A stretch of DNA of 64,000 nt from Nocardia mangyaensis (lineage in GTDB: Bacteria; Actinomycetota; Actinomycetes; Mycobacteriales; Mycobacteriaceae): positions 6,262,001-6,326,000 of the forward strand of contig NZ_CP018082.1 in the NCBI RefSeq assembly GCF_001886715.1, written 5' to 3'. The notes under the pieces were generated by a model. The model did no database searches, was not told the DNA's origin, and worked only from the letters and a program-made list of their open reading frames with translations. The position numbers were made by a program, and so were the translations under genes. Below, one piece after another: positions 52,613-61,603 of this stretch. Numbering within the stretch: the stretch's first letter is position 1; each line of letters begins with the position of its first letter.

Positions 52613-54675
52613 TGCTCTGCTCGTCGCAGTGCGGTGCGGACATCGGCGAGTTCACGTTGCAGCTGTGCTCGACGCGGGGAAGGCAGTTTCGGGGTGTCGA
52701 GCAACGTGAGCAGGGTGCCTTCCTCGCTGCGCCAGATCGGCAGGTGCTCGGTAGCGATGACGCTGTTGGCGCAGCGCGCCGGTTGGCATCGATCCACCAG
52801 CGGTCCGTGATGTCCTGCGGGGACGATGGCGTTTTCGAGGCACTTCGCGTCAACAGGGTTGGTCTCGTCGAGGACGCAGTGGTTGAGGGTGCCGAACCGG
52901 ATGGGGATCCGAGTTCGCCGGAGCAGGTCGTATTCGACGCGCGCATCACCGTGCTGGGCCGCGGTGCCAGCCATGGCATCGAAGCGGGAGCGGAGCTGGT
53001 CAGCACCGGGCCCATATCCGAAGGTGTCACCGCGTCGGTGGGCTTGGTACAGCTCACGCAGGCGATCGAATCGGGCGTCGGCGAGTGCTTCGTCGAAGTA
53101 GCCCGCCCAGGCGGGGTCTTTGGCGGAGTAGCCCTGGGTCGATCGGTTCGCCAGGGCGCGGGTGGCTGCATGCTTGAGCTGGATTCCGAGTGCGATCTCT
53201 GCGCCGGCGTAGTCGCGGGTCAGCATGGCCATGGTGCGGCGGAACATGTGGGCGGTGACGTGATCGGCGGGGATCTCTTCCAGGCCGGTGTCGTGGCGGT
53301 GAGCGTTCACTCGGCTGGTGAAGGCCTTGATCGCGCTTGTGCTGTCGAACAGCCCGTTGGTGTCGGTGGCGCTGCGGACTCGACCGAAGGTGAGGTCCGG
53401 ATGCTCCGACAGTTCTGAGGCGACGAACAACGCGCGAGCGACCGGCTCGATGATCCACCAGTGCCGCGTGGGGTGGCCGGGATCGCGTTTGCGTTTGATG
53501 GATTTCACCGCTGGGGCGCCGTAGTGGTCGACGACGCTGTGGTGGGTGATCGCGCGAATCTCGTTGTCGCGCATCATCGACATCGCGGCGACGAAGATGT
53601 AGCACGCATTGCGAAGGGCCACGCATTCCAGCCACATCTGCAGGGGTTGCAGGTCCGGATGCCAGGGTCCGGTGGTGCCGTCGGGCCGCGCGACGTTGGC
53701 CAGATCGGTGATGATGCCCGACTGCGTGGCACGCCCGTCGACGAGTTCGGCTTCGACAACAGCCCGGCGGGCTCGGCCACTGGAGTGATCGAGGTGGAAG
53801 ATCCTGTCGCTGGCACCGAGCAGTGCGCTCAGCAGCGACCAATGCACCTTGCCGGCCTTGTCCGCCCCTGTGCGGCCGGTATGGACCGGAACCCGATGAT
53901 CTGGATCTGCAAGCCACCGCGCGAGCGCCGCGTCCGCATCGGCGGTCCGCAATGGCCGGGCGTTCTGCTGCAGCCCGACCCAGACCGCGCGGGCGCGAAG
54001 AATGTCGGGGCCGAAGACCTCGATGTAGGTCCAGGCCGCTTTGATCAGCGGGAACCACGTTTGCGGTCGGATCACCGGGGTGGCAAGTTCGCCGGTGTCA
54101 CGCAGGCCCAGGACATGGGAGGCTGATTGGCCCGGCCACGGATCGGCGGCCAACCCGCCGCACGTGAGCACGGCCCGAAACTGGTGCAGCGTCTTGATAA
54201 CCACGACGTGTTCGATGACGCTGCCGCGCTTGAGCCGATCGGCCTGGTGGCCGATGTAGCGGTGGAAGTCCTCACGATCCCACCGGTGCAGATCATCGGG
54301 CAGCCCCTGGTCTGTGGCCCAGGCCGCCAGTGCTCGCAGGGTTCCAGCGCGCAGCGTGACAGTGCGTGGCTCGCGGGGATCGGGGTTGAGGTGAATCCCG
54401 GCCGCCACCACGGCGGGATGGCGGGGGTTGAGCCAGATCAGCGCCATTTCCCGGGCTCGCAGATTCCATGCCGGTGACAGGCTGACGAAACTCACCCGGT
54501 AGTTGGCAGCCTTCTGGTTCACGGGCCGTTCGACTACATCGTTGAGATCCCACACGTCGGCCTGGCCGAATCGTGGGGGCTGGGCATTGGGCAACAAGGG
54601 GTGAGACTGGATAACCTCTTCGTCGCCCCCGAAACGTGCCGAGTCCGCGGGAGTCCGAAACGGATGCAGGGTCAT
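52609..54675 (-). CDS. Tyrosine recombinase, third integrase of the element
   Basis: The 688-residue protein starts at ATG 54675 (MTLHPFRTPADSARFGG), overlapping the previous stop by 4 nt. Catalytic positions are visible: Arg in 'MSMMRDNEIRAI', HxxR in 'HMFRRTMAML', His in 'IQLKHAATRAL' and Tyr in 'NRSTQGYSAKD'. The C-terminus has a Cys/His cluster ('HCVLDETNPVDAKC', 'HHGPLVDRCQPARC') that may bind zinc. Such long third recombinases occur in actinobacterial Tn554-like elements next to TnpA and TnpB. Confidence 0.85.
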   Translation of the reverse strand: MTLHPFRTPADSARFGGDEEVIQSHPLLPNAQPPRFGQADVWDLNDVVERPVNQKAANYRVSFVSLSPAWNLRAREMALIWLNPRHPAVVAAGIHLNPDPREPRTVTLRAGTLRALAAWATDQGLPDDLHRWDREDFHRYIGHQADRLKRGSVIEHVVVIKTLHQFRAVLTCGGLAADPWPGQSASHVLGLRDTGELATPVIRPQTWFPLIKAAWTYIEVFGPDILRARAVWVGLQQNARPLRTADADAALARWLADPDHRVPVHTGRTGADKAGKVHWSLLSALLGASDRIFHLDHSSGRARRAVVEAELVDGRATQSGIITDLANVARPDGTTGPWHPDLQPLQMWLECVALRNACYIFVAAMSMMRDNEIRAITHHSVVDHYGAPAVKSIKRKRDPGHPTRHWWIIEPVARALFVASELSEHPDLTFGRVRSATDTNGLFDSTSAIKAFTSRVNAHRHDTGLEEIPADHVTAHMFRRTMAMLTRDYAGAEIALGIQLKHAATRALANRSTQGYSAKDPAWAGYFDEALADARFDRLRELYQAHRRGDTFGYGPGADQLRSRFDAMAGTAAQHGDARVEYDLLRRTRIPIRFGTLNHCVLDETNPVDAKCLENAIVPAGHHGPLVDRCQPARCANSVIATEHLPIWRSEEGTLLTLLDTPKLPSPRRAQLQRELADVRTALRRAEQ

Positions 54676-56567
54676 CGGTCGAACTCCGTGCGCGAGGCCA
54701 TGGGCAGGTGCAGGCTGGCCTCGCTGAGCGCGATCTGCTTGCGCGCCATCGCGATCTCCGCGTCGCTGCGTTCGGCCAAGACGGCGGCGAGGTTCGCGGT
54801 GCTCTGACCCCACAGTTCGTGGAAGTGCCGTGGGCTCAGCCGGTTGCGAAGCCGGTGCAGATGGTCCGACAGCAGCAACAACTGCGGCAGGTTCGACGGC
54901 AGGATCAGGGCATGGCGGCATTCGAGGCAGCGCAGCGGCGCGACAGGACACACCTGCCCGGATCGACCGAACGGGGAGTCGAACGGGTCTCGGCAGCTAC
55001 TGATACCCATATCCAGTGCACCCGAACGCAGTTCGTCGATCTGCCCTGTAGTCAACCCCAAGGCCGCTGGCGCATCGGGATGCGCCAGCGCGGGTTCGGC
55101 ATCGGTGCTGAGCACTGTCGGCCCGGTGATCGCCTCGGAGAACCAGCGTTGCTGGGCGGCGGTGATCACGTTAGCGGCGATGACATGCAAGGTGGTGCCG
55201 TGTGCATAGTGGCCGCGGAACACCTCGACCGTGTGGTCGTCGGCGACGTCGCTGACTCGGCCGCGATAGGCAATCGCCTTTTCGACCTTGCCGGACTTGC
55301 GCAGCCTCCGGATATCCGCGGGCCCAGCGACACTCACGCCGACGCGCTCGAGCCAGACACGGAAGCTCGCGTCGGTCATGGCACCCTCGAACGGCCGCGG
55401 CACGAGGTCGTAGATGTTCGGGTTGACCCGCACGAACAGCGGCGCGGGCGACAGTCCGCTGTGCCGACGCACCCGCTCGGTGACGGCCAGCAAGCGGCGG
55501 ATCAACTCGGCGACGTCGAGCTTGGATTCGGTACCGAATGCCACCAGTTCCTTGGCCTGCGCCGTCCGGTAGGAGCGGCGGCGAATGGACCGGGCTCGTA
55601 GTTTGGTGAAGGTCAAGGTCACGCCATCGGGGGTGAACTCCACGTCGTACTCGGACAGGCCGCTGATCTCCTCGGAGGTGTGGCCGCTCGCGGCCATCAG
55701 CAGTACCCGGAATCCGTGGAGGTCGAGGTTGGTCGGATATAGCATCCCCGACAGCGACTGCACCAGCATCCGGTGCCACCTCCTCCTCGAAACCCCGGTT
55801 GGCACCAGGTCCGCCAATTCCGTCGGCCATTGCGCCGCGGTCGGTAGATGCGCGAGGATCTCTGTGGCGGAGTGGATGTCGTGGTCGAGAGCCCACAACA
55901 GATTGGCCGGATCCAGCCAGCCACCGATGCGGGGGTCTCGTCCGCGCGCGAGCAATTCGGTGCCGCGCTTCAATCGCTGTTCCACCGCACCGATGTCTCG
56001 CCAGGCAGCACGAATCATGGACCTCTTCTCGGCTCTGGAGAATTCGTCGATCTCCTGGGTGACGCCGCGCCGCAACCCGACTGCCCCCGTCAACCATCCC
56101 TCGAGTTGCGCGGCGAGGGGCCGATCATGATGCCGCGCGCGGCGAGCGACCAGCGTGCGCAGCCGCCACGCCTGCGCTGCGGGCTGTCGGGAGCCCGCCG
56201 GGTACTGAGCGGGAAGCCGTCGCACCCAGTCCAGGACGACGGGGAGCAATTCAGGCTCTGTGCACGACAGCGACACCGCCGCAGCCTGCGGGAGCGTCGC
56301 ATCCACGAAAGCACAGAACACCATGATCGTCTTTCGGTACGACCGCACCGAGCCCACTGACAATTCGGCTGCCGCCGCATATTCAACCCATTCGTCGGCC
56401 AGCTCGGCTGCCAGGCGAGCACACATGAACTCCTGCACCTCCAGCCGTGATGTGTTGACCGCACCGGAACGGTTTCGGACCGTGACCTCGCGCGTCCCGA
56501 CTCGTGGTTGGGCAGCCCGGAGTTCGATCTCCTGGCTGCTGCGCGCGTATTCACCTTTGCGTGGCAT
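54672..56567 (-). CDS. TnpB-like tyrosine recombinase homologue with altered active site
   Basis: The 631-residue protein matches the length of Tn554 TnpB (about 630). The recombinase fold is visible ('LHGFRVLLMAASGHTSEEISGLSEYDVEF' and 'RRLRKSGKVEKA...FRGHYAHGTTLHVIAANVI'). However, the first catalytic Arg (TGxRxxE) reads GHTSEE, and no Tyr is seen after the GHxxxxTT motif. It is therefore probably non-catalytic or differently built. C-terminal Cys residues ('CRDPFDSPFGRSGQVCPVAPLRCLECRHAL') suggest zinc binding. It overlaps the TnpA-like gene by 17 nt. Confidence 0.8.
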   Translation of the reverse strand: MPRKGEYARSSQEIELRAAQPRVGTREVTVRNRSGAVNTSRLEVQEFMCARLAAELADEWVEYAAAAELSVGSVRSYRKTIMVFCAFVDATLPQAAAVSLSCTEPELLPVVLDWVRRLPAQYPAGSRQPAAQAWRLRTLVARRARHHDRPLAAQLEGWLTGAVGLRRGVTQEIDEFSRAEKRSMIRAAWRDIGAVEQRLKRGTELLARGRDPRIGGWLDPANLLWALDHDIHSATEILAHLPTAAQWPTELADLVPTGVSRRRWHRMLVQSLSGMLYPTNLDLHGFRVLLMAASGHTSEEISGLSEYDVEFTPDGVTLTFTKLRARSIRRRSYRTAQAKELVAFGTESKLDVAELIRRLLAVTERVRRHSGLSPAPLFVRVNPNIYDLVPRPFEGAMTDASFRVWLERVGVSVAGPADIRRLRKSGKVEKAIAYRGRVSDVADDHTVEVFRGHYAHGTTLHVIAANVITAAQQRWFSEAITGPTVLSTDAEPALAHPDAPAALGLTTGQIDELRSGALDMGISSCRDPFDSPFGRSGQVCPVAPLRCLECRHALILPSNLPQLLLLSDHLHRLRNRLSPRHFHELWGQSTANLAAVLAERSDAEIAMARKQIALSEASLHLPMASRTEFDR

Positions 56568-58023
56568 GCGATTCTCCGCCCGGCAGCCGCATCACATGCC
56601 GAGCGATCTCTGAGTAGCTGGCGTCGTGGTCGGTCCACTCCGCGAACGCCGCGTCGACATCCTGCATCGGATCCTTCAGATACCGAAGGTAGACGTAGGT
56701 TGTCGAGGGATTCGAGTGGCCCATTCGGCGCTGAACCTCGAGCAACGGATTCGCGGCGACATGGTCGATGAGCGTGGCCATTGGCAGTTCCGAGCCGACC
56801 ACGCCCTCCACAGCCTTGTGCATGAGGAACATCAGCAGACGGAGCGCGAACGTGTGCCGCAGATCGTGGTACAGCCACGGATTCGATGGCAGCACAGCTG
56901 CATCGGGATGCCCAGCGTGGGTACGCATGCGATCCCATGCACGCCAGCGGACCTTGTCCCACGTCGACGGCTGCGGCATCTGCCCACCGGCTCCGACGAA
57001 CACCGCCAGCGGCTCCAACCCGACACCAGTGTCGACAACAGTGATGCGTCGCAACAACATTGGCATGTCCGCGATCGTATGCGTCACGGTCACGCCGTCC
57101 AGTACCCCGCGCAGCTTGCCGCGGCCCTGTTGCTGGACGTCGACGACGAACAGATCCGCTCGGCGTTTGATCAGGGTGCGTTGGGCCGCAGCCACCACGT
57201 GGGTCCGTTCCATCCGCATGTAGATCAGCACCGTCTCGACCGCCGACCGCGGGACATACACATCTCGGGGTCGCTCGTACTTCGCACACGCCGCCAGCCG
57301 GAAGACGACGCCCTTCGGGTCGATCGCCTGGTTCACGACCGGGTCCAATCCGAGCTCGGGCAGAAGGATCGTGGACCACTCGCCAACCCGCATTCCCGTG
57401 AGCAGAGCCAGCTCGACACCAGCACGGCTGCGGTGCGGCGATCGGCCCCGAAACGACGGGTCCACCGTGGCATCCGGCCGCATGCCAGCCAACCCGACAT
57501 CACGGAAGTAGAGATACTGCTCCAGCGTCATATGCCGAATCCGCATGTCACGGGGGATGCTGTTGCGGAAGGTATCTCGGCCGCGCAGCTGGCGCCACGG
57601 CGATCTCGGGATGCGCTGCTCGCTCACCAGCCAGTCATAGAGCCTGTTAATGGCGGTCGCCTCAGGCTCCCAGGTCACGCGAGAGATCGGCTCCGCCTGC
57701 ACGCGAGTGCGCAATAGCCGGTACTCCAACAGATCCGACTCGGTCGCTGACAAGAGGTCGCGGCCGCGACCGGCCAGAAATTCATGCAACCGCAGCGTGA
57801 CGTAGGCGTACTTGCGCATCGTCTTCGGGCTGCGACCGAGCAGCGCCAGATGGCGGAACCACGACGACAGTGGCTCCACCGGCCGCATGGCCGAATCCAG
57901 CAGCACCGGCAGGCCGTCGGGTACCAGGCGGCGCGCCAGCAGCTGCGCCAGCTCCGGCTGCGAGATGCCCGAGACATTCCCATCCGCTGGCAGCCGCGAT
58001 CGACCGGTGAAGAACAACTCCAC
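56551..58023 (-). CDS. TnpA-like tyrosine recombinase
   Basis: This 490-residue protein is the first gene of the recombination module, about 120 nt from the right junction. The full catalytic set is visible: Arg in 'LLTGMRVGEWSTI', HxxR in 'LYHDLRHTFALRLL', His in 'VQRRMGHSNPSTTYVYLRYLKD' and Tyr in the last motif. An N-terminal SAM-like DNA-binding domain ('SPKTMRKYAYVTLRLHEFLAGRG') precedes it. It is longer than Tn554 TnpA (361 aa). The probable promoter lies between 58024 and the right end of the element. Confidence 0.88.
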   Translation of the reverse strand: MELFFTGRSRLPADGNVSGISQPELAQLLARRLVPDGLPVLLDSAMRPVEPLSSWFRHLALLGRSPKTMRKYAYVTLRLHEFLAGRGRDLLSATESDLLEYRLLRTRVQAEPISRVTWEPEATAINRLYDWLVSEQRIPRSPWRQLRGRDTFRNSIPRDMRIRHMTLEQYLYFRDVGLAGMRPDATVDPSFRGRSPHRSRAGVELALLTGMRVGEWSTILLPELGLDPVVNQAIDPKGVVFRLAACAKYERPRDVYVPRSAVETVLIYMRMERTHVVAAAQRTLIKRRADLFVVDVQQQGRGKLRGVLDGVTVTHTIADMPMLLRRITVVDTGVGLEPLAVFVGAGGQMPQPSTWDKVRWRAWDRMRTHAGHPDAAVLPSNPWLYHDLRHTFALRLLMFLMHKAVEGVVGSELPMATLIDHVAANPLLEVQRRMGHSNPSTTYVYLRYLKDPMQDVDAAFAEWTDHDASYSEIARHVMRLPGGESHATQR

Positions 58024-58107
58024 GGGACCTCCGATGTCCAGATCATTGCCAGCTCACCGAGACCTGTGATGCGCCAGCCGAACCGGCGCAGAATCTAACT
58101 CAGCCTC

Positions 58108-58140
58108 GTCTCCTGAGACATGTCTGAACCGGCTGGAGAA
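58108..58140. repeat. Right terminal repeat of the Tn554-like element
   Basis: Reading inward from the core on the minus strand: TTCTCCAG, then after 13 nt GTCTCAGGAGAC. The palindrome AGACATGTCT (58116-58125) overlaps it. The layout mirrors the left end (TTCCCCAG, GTCTCATGAGAC) but with 21 instead of 16 nt between core and palindrome. Confidence 0.75.
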
Positions 58141-58146
58141 CCGATC
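58141..58146. repeat. Right junction core (CCGATC) of the Tn554-like element
   Basis: This is the direct repeat partner of 46026-46031. To its right the acyl-CoA oxidase frame reads without interruption; to its left is transposon sequence. Confidence 0.8.
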
Positions 58147-59372
58147 CAGTCCTGAATCCAGTTGGTACGCAACGTTCCCTGCGCGCCGCTACGTTGCCGA
58201 CAGGTCAGTAGCACCTCGTGCGCGGTATAGGCCAGTAGCGGTTTGACCAGCATCGACCACACGCCTACGACCTGATCCCCGGTCGGTGCGGTCGCTGCCA
58301 TGTCTTGAACGCGGCGCCCGAGCACGCTGGTGGCATAGGTCGCCGCGAGCGCGGAGACCAGGTCGCGGCGGACCGTGCCTCGATCAGCCATCAGTGTCCG
58401 TCCGCCAGGGCGGCGTTGGAGCGCGTAGTTGACCGTTACCGCCAAACCCGCTCGCGCACCGGCCGCGGCCGCGCCTGCCAAATCCAGTCGCCCCTGCCCT
58501 AATGTCGCGATCGCCCGGTGAAACCGTGCCGGCACCGGCACCGTCGACTCGAACCCGTCAGCGCCGATGACTGCCCATGTCCCGCCGAGCAACCCATCGC
58601 CGGGTACGAACAGCTTGTCGAATCGAATTAACGCGTGATCCATTGGCGTCCAGCCTTTGTCAGGCAATACAAGGACACTCAGCCCTGCCTCAACACCGTG
58701 TTGTGTGCGCACCCTGCTCAGGAGCGGCAGGACACCTTCGTCGCGACCGTCAACGATCACGCGGGCAGTGATCACGCCAATTTTGGGTGTGGTGGTGTCG
58801 GCGATGTTGGGCATGAACTTCCAGCTCGCCGGGTCAGGTGAGTCGAGCCAGAACCCATTCCGGGGGCTGTCCCAGGTGGCGGTGGTCTGCTGGTCGGCAC
58901 CGTTGGTCCCACCGAGCTCGGTCAACAGCAGCACTCCCACCGACTCGCCGATATCGAGTTCGGCGAGTAGTTCACGCTGGTAGGCAGAGCCGTTGCCCAA
59001 CGCGGTGATCGTCGCGATCGACAAGTCGAGGTGGCCGGTCAAGACTGGCAACAAATGTGGAGCGTAGACCGCGGCCCATTCACACACGATCCCGCGCAGC
59101 CGGGGATCGTTCGCGATCGCGACGGCCGATCCCCCCAGCGCTGCGATCGCTGTGCGCAGTAGGTCCGGTGCCAGGCTGGCTTCGGTCGCGTACGTCATGC
59201 CTGTGCTGGGTCGGTCACCGAGTCCGGCGATCACGGCGCGCACTCGGTGATGCAGGGAGGTTTCGGTACCGAGAATCGCGGTGCGTAGCGCGTCGACGGT
59301 CGGGTCGGAGTGGATCGGTGGGCGGGTCCCATCGGGGTGGGCGAGAATCGGCAGTCCATCTACGGTGGTCAT

Positions 59373-59834
59373 CGCAATTTTCTCCAAGTGTCTGTATCTG
59401 CTTTGTGGGCGGTGGCGATCGCTGCACAAAGGGGTCTTTTGGGTGGCTCCCCGTGCTCGCGCGGAGAAACCCGATCCGACATTCCGAGGAAGTGCGCGCC
59501 ACTGGGACAGGCGCGGCAGTTGTTCGGCAGCAGAGCGGTCCTCATCGACCGCATTGCTCGGTGTCTTCGGCCGGTGGTCCACGCGGTGCCGCCGACGGGG
59601 ACCGGCGGCCAGGTGTTGGGCTCGGTGTCGGCGGTCGCGATATCGAGAGCAGGCGCAGTGAACTGGGGCACTTCGTGCGGTGGGCTCGATCGCGGCTTTC
59701 ACGAACAGCCGAACGGCGATCTCCCGCCATCGTGGTTGGCAGGTTGGGATCGGCGCGCACGCGGTATGTCCCTGCCGACCAGGGGGCGATCAGCGATGGA
59801 CCAATTCGGACGCTGGGACCGAGCAGGGGTTTCG
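59373..59834. other. 462-bp spacer upstream of the severed oxidase gene
   Basis: No supported gene was found; frames on either strand lack motifs. The promoter of the oxidase-monooxygenase operon should lie near the left side. It also marks the edge between the conjugation operon on the right and the metabolic genes. Confidence 0.35.
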
Positions 59835-60746
59835 TCACAGTTCAGCGCCCGGAATGAGGGAGCGATCTGTTGGTTGGCTGGTCGGTCGGTGCTGCTCGGC
59901 TGCTTCGTTGTCGGGTTCTGTCGCCGCGGCCGGTAGCGCTAGGTGGACGGCGTTTTCGATCCGGTGCCCGGCGGCCGAGGGATCATCTGCTGTGGTGGGG
60001 TCGATGAGTTGATGGCGAGCGCGGGTGAGCAGTTCTTGTGTCGTCGGCGGCATCACCAGGCCCGGTTCCGCACCGGTCGGTGGGGTGGTGGTGCGGCGCA
60101 GGCTGGCCAGCGACGATCGAACACTCGCCGCGACCGCCGGGGTGGCGAGGTCACGCCAGAGCGCGGTCAGGTCGTCGACGGCGCGCAGGCTGTGCGCGGC
60201 GAGACGCTCAGCGAGGTGGGCATCGGTCACTGTCACAGCGCGGACGCGTTGGGCGGGCCTCATTCCGATCGCGGCGGCGGTATGGATGATGCGCGTGCGG
60301 ATCGCGTCCATATTCCGTCGAAGCTGATGCGCCACCGCAGGTTCTGGTTCTGATTCGATCCCGGCGCGTTGCAGATGTTGGTGGCGCAGGACCGAGACCG
60401 TGGCCATGTCGACGAGCCGGTTCGTGTCGGCGACGACTCGGCCGAACCCACGGCGGATCACGTTATTTTTGGGTGGATCGCGCAATACCGTGGTCGGTTG
60501 CCACATCCTGTTCGCGTTGCCGTATTCGCGTGCTTGGTTGATCCATACCGCGGGCACTCCCCTGCTGGCGGCGGTGATCTCGGCGATGCTGCGGTCATGG
60601 TCGAGGCGAACGAGTTCCGGGGCGTGCTGCTGGCGTCCACGAATGACACCGGCGCGGCGAGCCAGGTCATGGATCAGCGTGAGCGACTCGGCCTGCGGGG
60701 CGGGCAGATCGGAGACCAGACGAGGGCGAGCCGTGGGGCTGCTCAT
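59835..60746 (-). CDS. Hypothetical protein of the conjugation operon (related to the next gene)
   Basis: The 303-residue protein starts with ATG in a 4-nt overlap with the upstream gene. It has 'ASRGVPAVWINQAREYGNANRMW', which matches 'AGGVPAEWIDQARERGTKAIRW' in the protein at 60743. The two therefore share an N-terminal module, probably by duplication, and a helical middle. The C-terminus is Pro/Thr-rich. No known domain. Last gene of the leftward traG operon in the window. Confidence 0.65.
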   Translation of the reverse strand: MSSPTARPRLVSDLPAPQAESLTLIHDLARRAGVIRGRQQHAPELVRLDHDRSIAEITAASRGVPAVWINQAREYGNANRMWQPTTVLRDPPKNNVIRRGFGRVVADTNRLVDMATVSVLRHQHLQRAGIESEPEPAVAHQLRRNMDAIRTRIIHTAAAIGMRPAQRVRAVTVTDAHLAERLAAHSLRAVDDLTALWRDLATPAVAASVRSSLASLRRTTTPPTGAEPGLVMPPTTQELLTRARHQLIDPTTADDPSAAGHRIENAVHLALPAAATEPDNEAAEQHRPTSQPTDRSLIPGAEL

Positions 60747-61603
60747 GGATCGATCCCGGGATAGTTGATCTCGGGGGCGCTGAACATCGGTGCGGTGATG
60801 TCGGCGTCATAGTCGGTGTGGGCCGACTGCGATCGTGTGGCCTCGACAGCGGCACCGATGTGTGCGCCTGGCGCGTCGGAGAACAGGCCAGACACACCGA
60901 CATCGCGGCCGCTGAGGGTGTCCAGCATCGCCAGGGGATCCGGTGCGGCGATCGTCGGGTTCGGTGTGATCCCTGCTGCGGCCAAGGCGATGGATTGGGC
61001 GGTGTAGCTGGTCATGTCGGTGTTCGCGATCGCGTGCCAGTTTTGGGTGAGTTGAGCTTGGGTCTGCCCGGCCGCTGATGCCGAGGCTTGCTCGATCCAT
61101 TGCGGGTGCGGCCAGTGCTGGCGGGCTTGCTCGGTGTCGATACCGAGTAGGACACCGATCTGGGCGGATCGGCGCCATAGCGTGGTGAGGGTCTGGTCCA
61201 CGCTTGCGGTGGTGTCGTCGTGTCGCCCGGTGCCGTGGGTGTAGGCGGCGTGGATGCCGGTGAACCGGGCTAGTCGGTCGATATCGGCGCGGAGGTTGTC
61301 GACCAACGCGCCGCGATCGACCGGGGCGGCGCGGCGCAGGAACAGGTTGGTGTTCCAGCGGATTGCTTTGGTGCCGCGTTCGCGTGCCTGATCGATCCAC
61401 TCGGCCGGGACCCCGCCCGCGAGGGCCGCCGCGGCGAGTTCGGTGTGCAGGATCGCCCGCGCGTGGAAACTCTGCGTCCGGTCTTGGGCCGGCTCAATAC
61501 CGCTGGCGCGCTGGACGTTCAGCATCTTCTGGGCGTCAGCGGCCTGGTTCTGAAGTGCTTTGAGCACCCGTTTCTGGACTGTGGTCGCGTTTGCCATACT
61601 CAC
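60743..61603 (-). CDS. Hypothetical protein of the conjugation operon
   Basis: The 286-residue protein starts with GTG at 61603 (4-nt overlap) or ATG at 61597. It is mostly helical, with the VPAxWIxQARE motif shared with the next gene near residues 64-75 and 'SVDQTLTTLWRRSAQIGVLLGI'. This pair often follows DUF4913 genes in actinobacterial integrative elements, as far as I recall. Function unknown. Confidence 0.65.
   Translation of the reverse strand: MSMANATTVQKRVLKALQNQAADAQKMLNVQRASGIEPAQDRTQSFHARAILHTELAAAALAGGVPAEWIDQARERGTKAIRWNTNLFLRRAAPVDRGALVDNLRADIDRLARFTGIHAAYTHGTGRHDDTTASVDQTLTTLWRRSAQIGVLLGIDTEQARQHWPHPQWIEQASASAAGQTQAQLTQNWHAIANTDMTSYTAQSIALAAAGITPNPTIAAPDPLAMLDTLSGRDVGVSGLFSDAPGAHIGAAVEATRSQSAHTDYDADITAPMFSAPEINYPGIDP

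Larger units (their letters stand above)
46026..58146 (-). mobile_element. Tn554-like transposon carrying two lipase/PucR pairs (12.1 kb)
   Basis: The boundaries follow from the split acyl-CoA oxidase gene. CCGATC occurs once at each junction (46026-46031 and 58141-58146), and excision between them rejoins the codons TGG-ATC-GGC-AAC (W-I-G-N). Just inside the cores the ends are imperfect inverted repeats: TTCCCCAG at the left, TTCTCCAG at the right. Each is followed by a palindrome of the form GTCTCA(T/G)GAGAC. Site-specific tyrosine recombinases with a 6-bp core and no target duplication are the hallmark of the Tn554 group. The recombination module (52199-58023) occupies the right side, the cargo (46565-52106) the left. 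One copy of the core counts as target, giving 12,115 bp. Confidence 0.88.
58095..59372 (-). pseudogene. Acyl-CoA oxidase/dehydrogenase, 5' part (severed by transposon)
   Basis: ATG 59372 (MTTVDGLPILAHPDG) is the start. It has an N-terminal helical domain and the beta domain 'VLLLTELGGTNGADQQTTATWDSPRNGFWLDSPDPASWKFMPN' (flavin/acyl-CoA site, acyl-CoA-oxidase style). 'IRFDKLFVPGDGLLGG' follows, and a C-terminal helical start 'GAQGTLRTNWIQDWIG'. The last 14 residues (SPAGSDMSQETRLS) are transposon-encoded. The rest of the helical domain with the catalytic Glu is at 45404-46031. The joined gene would give about 620 residues, normal for large acyl-CoA oxidases/dehydrogenases. Confidence 0.87.
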
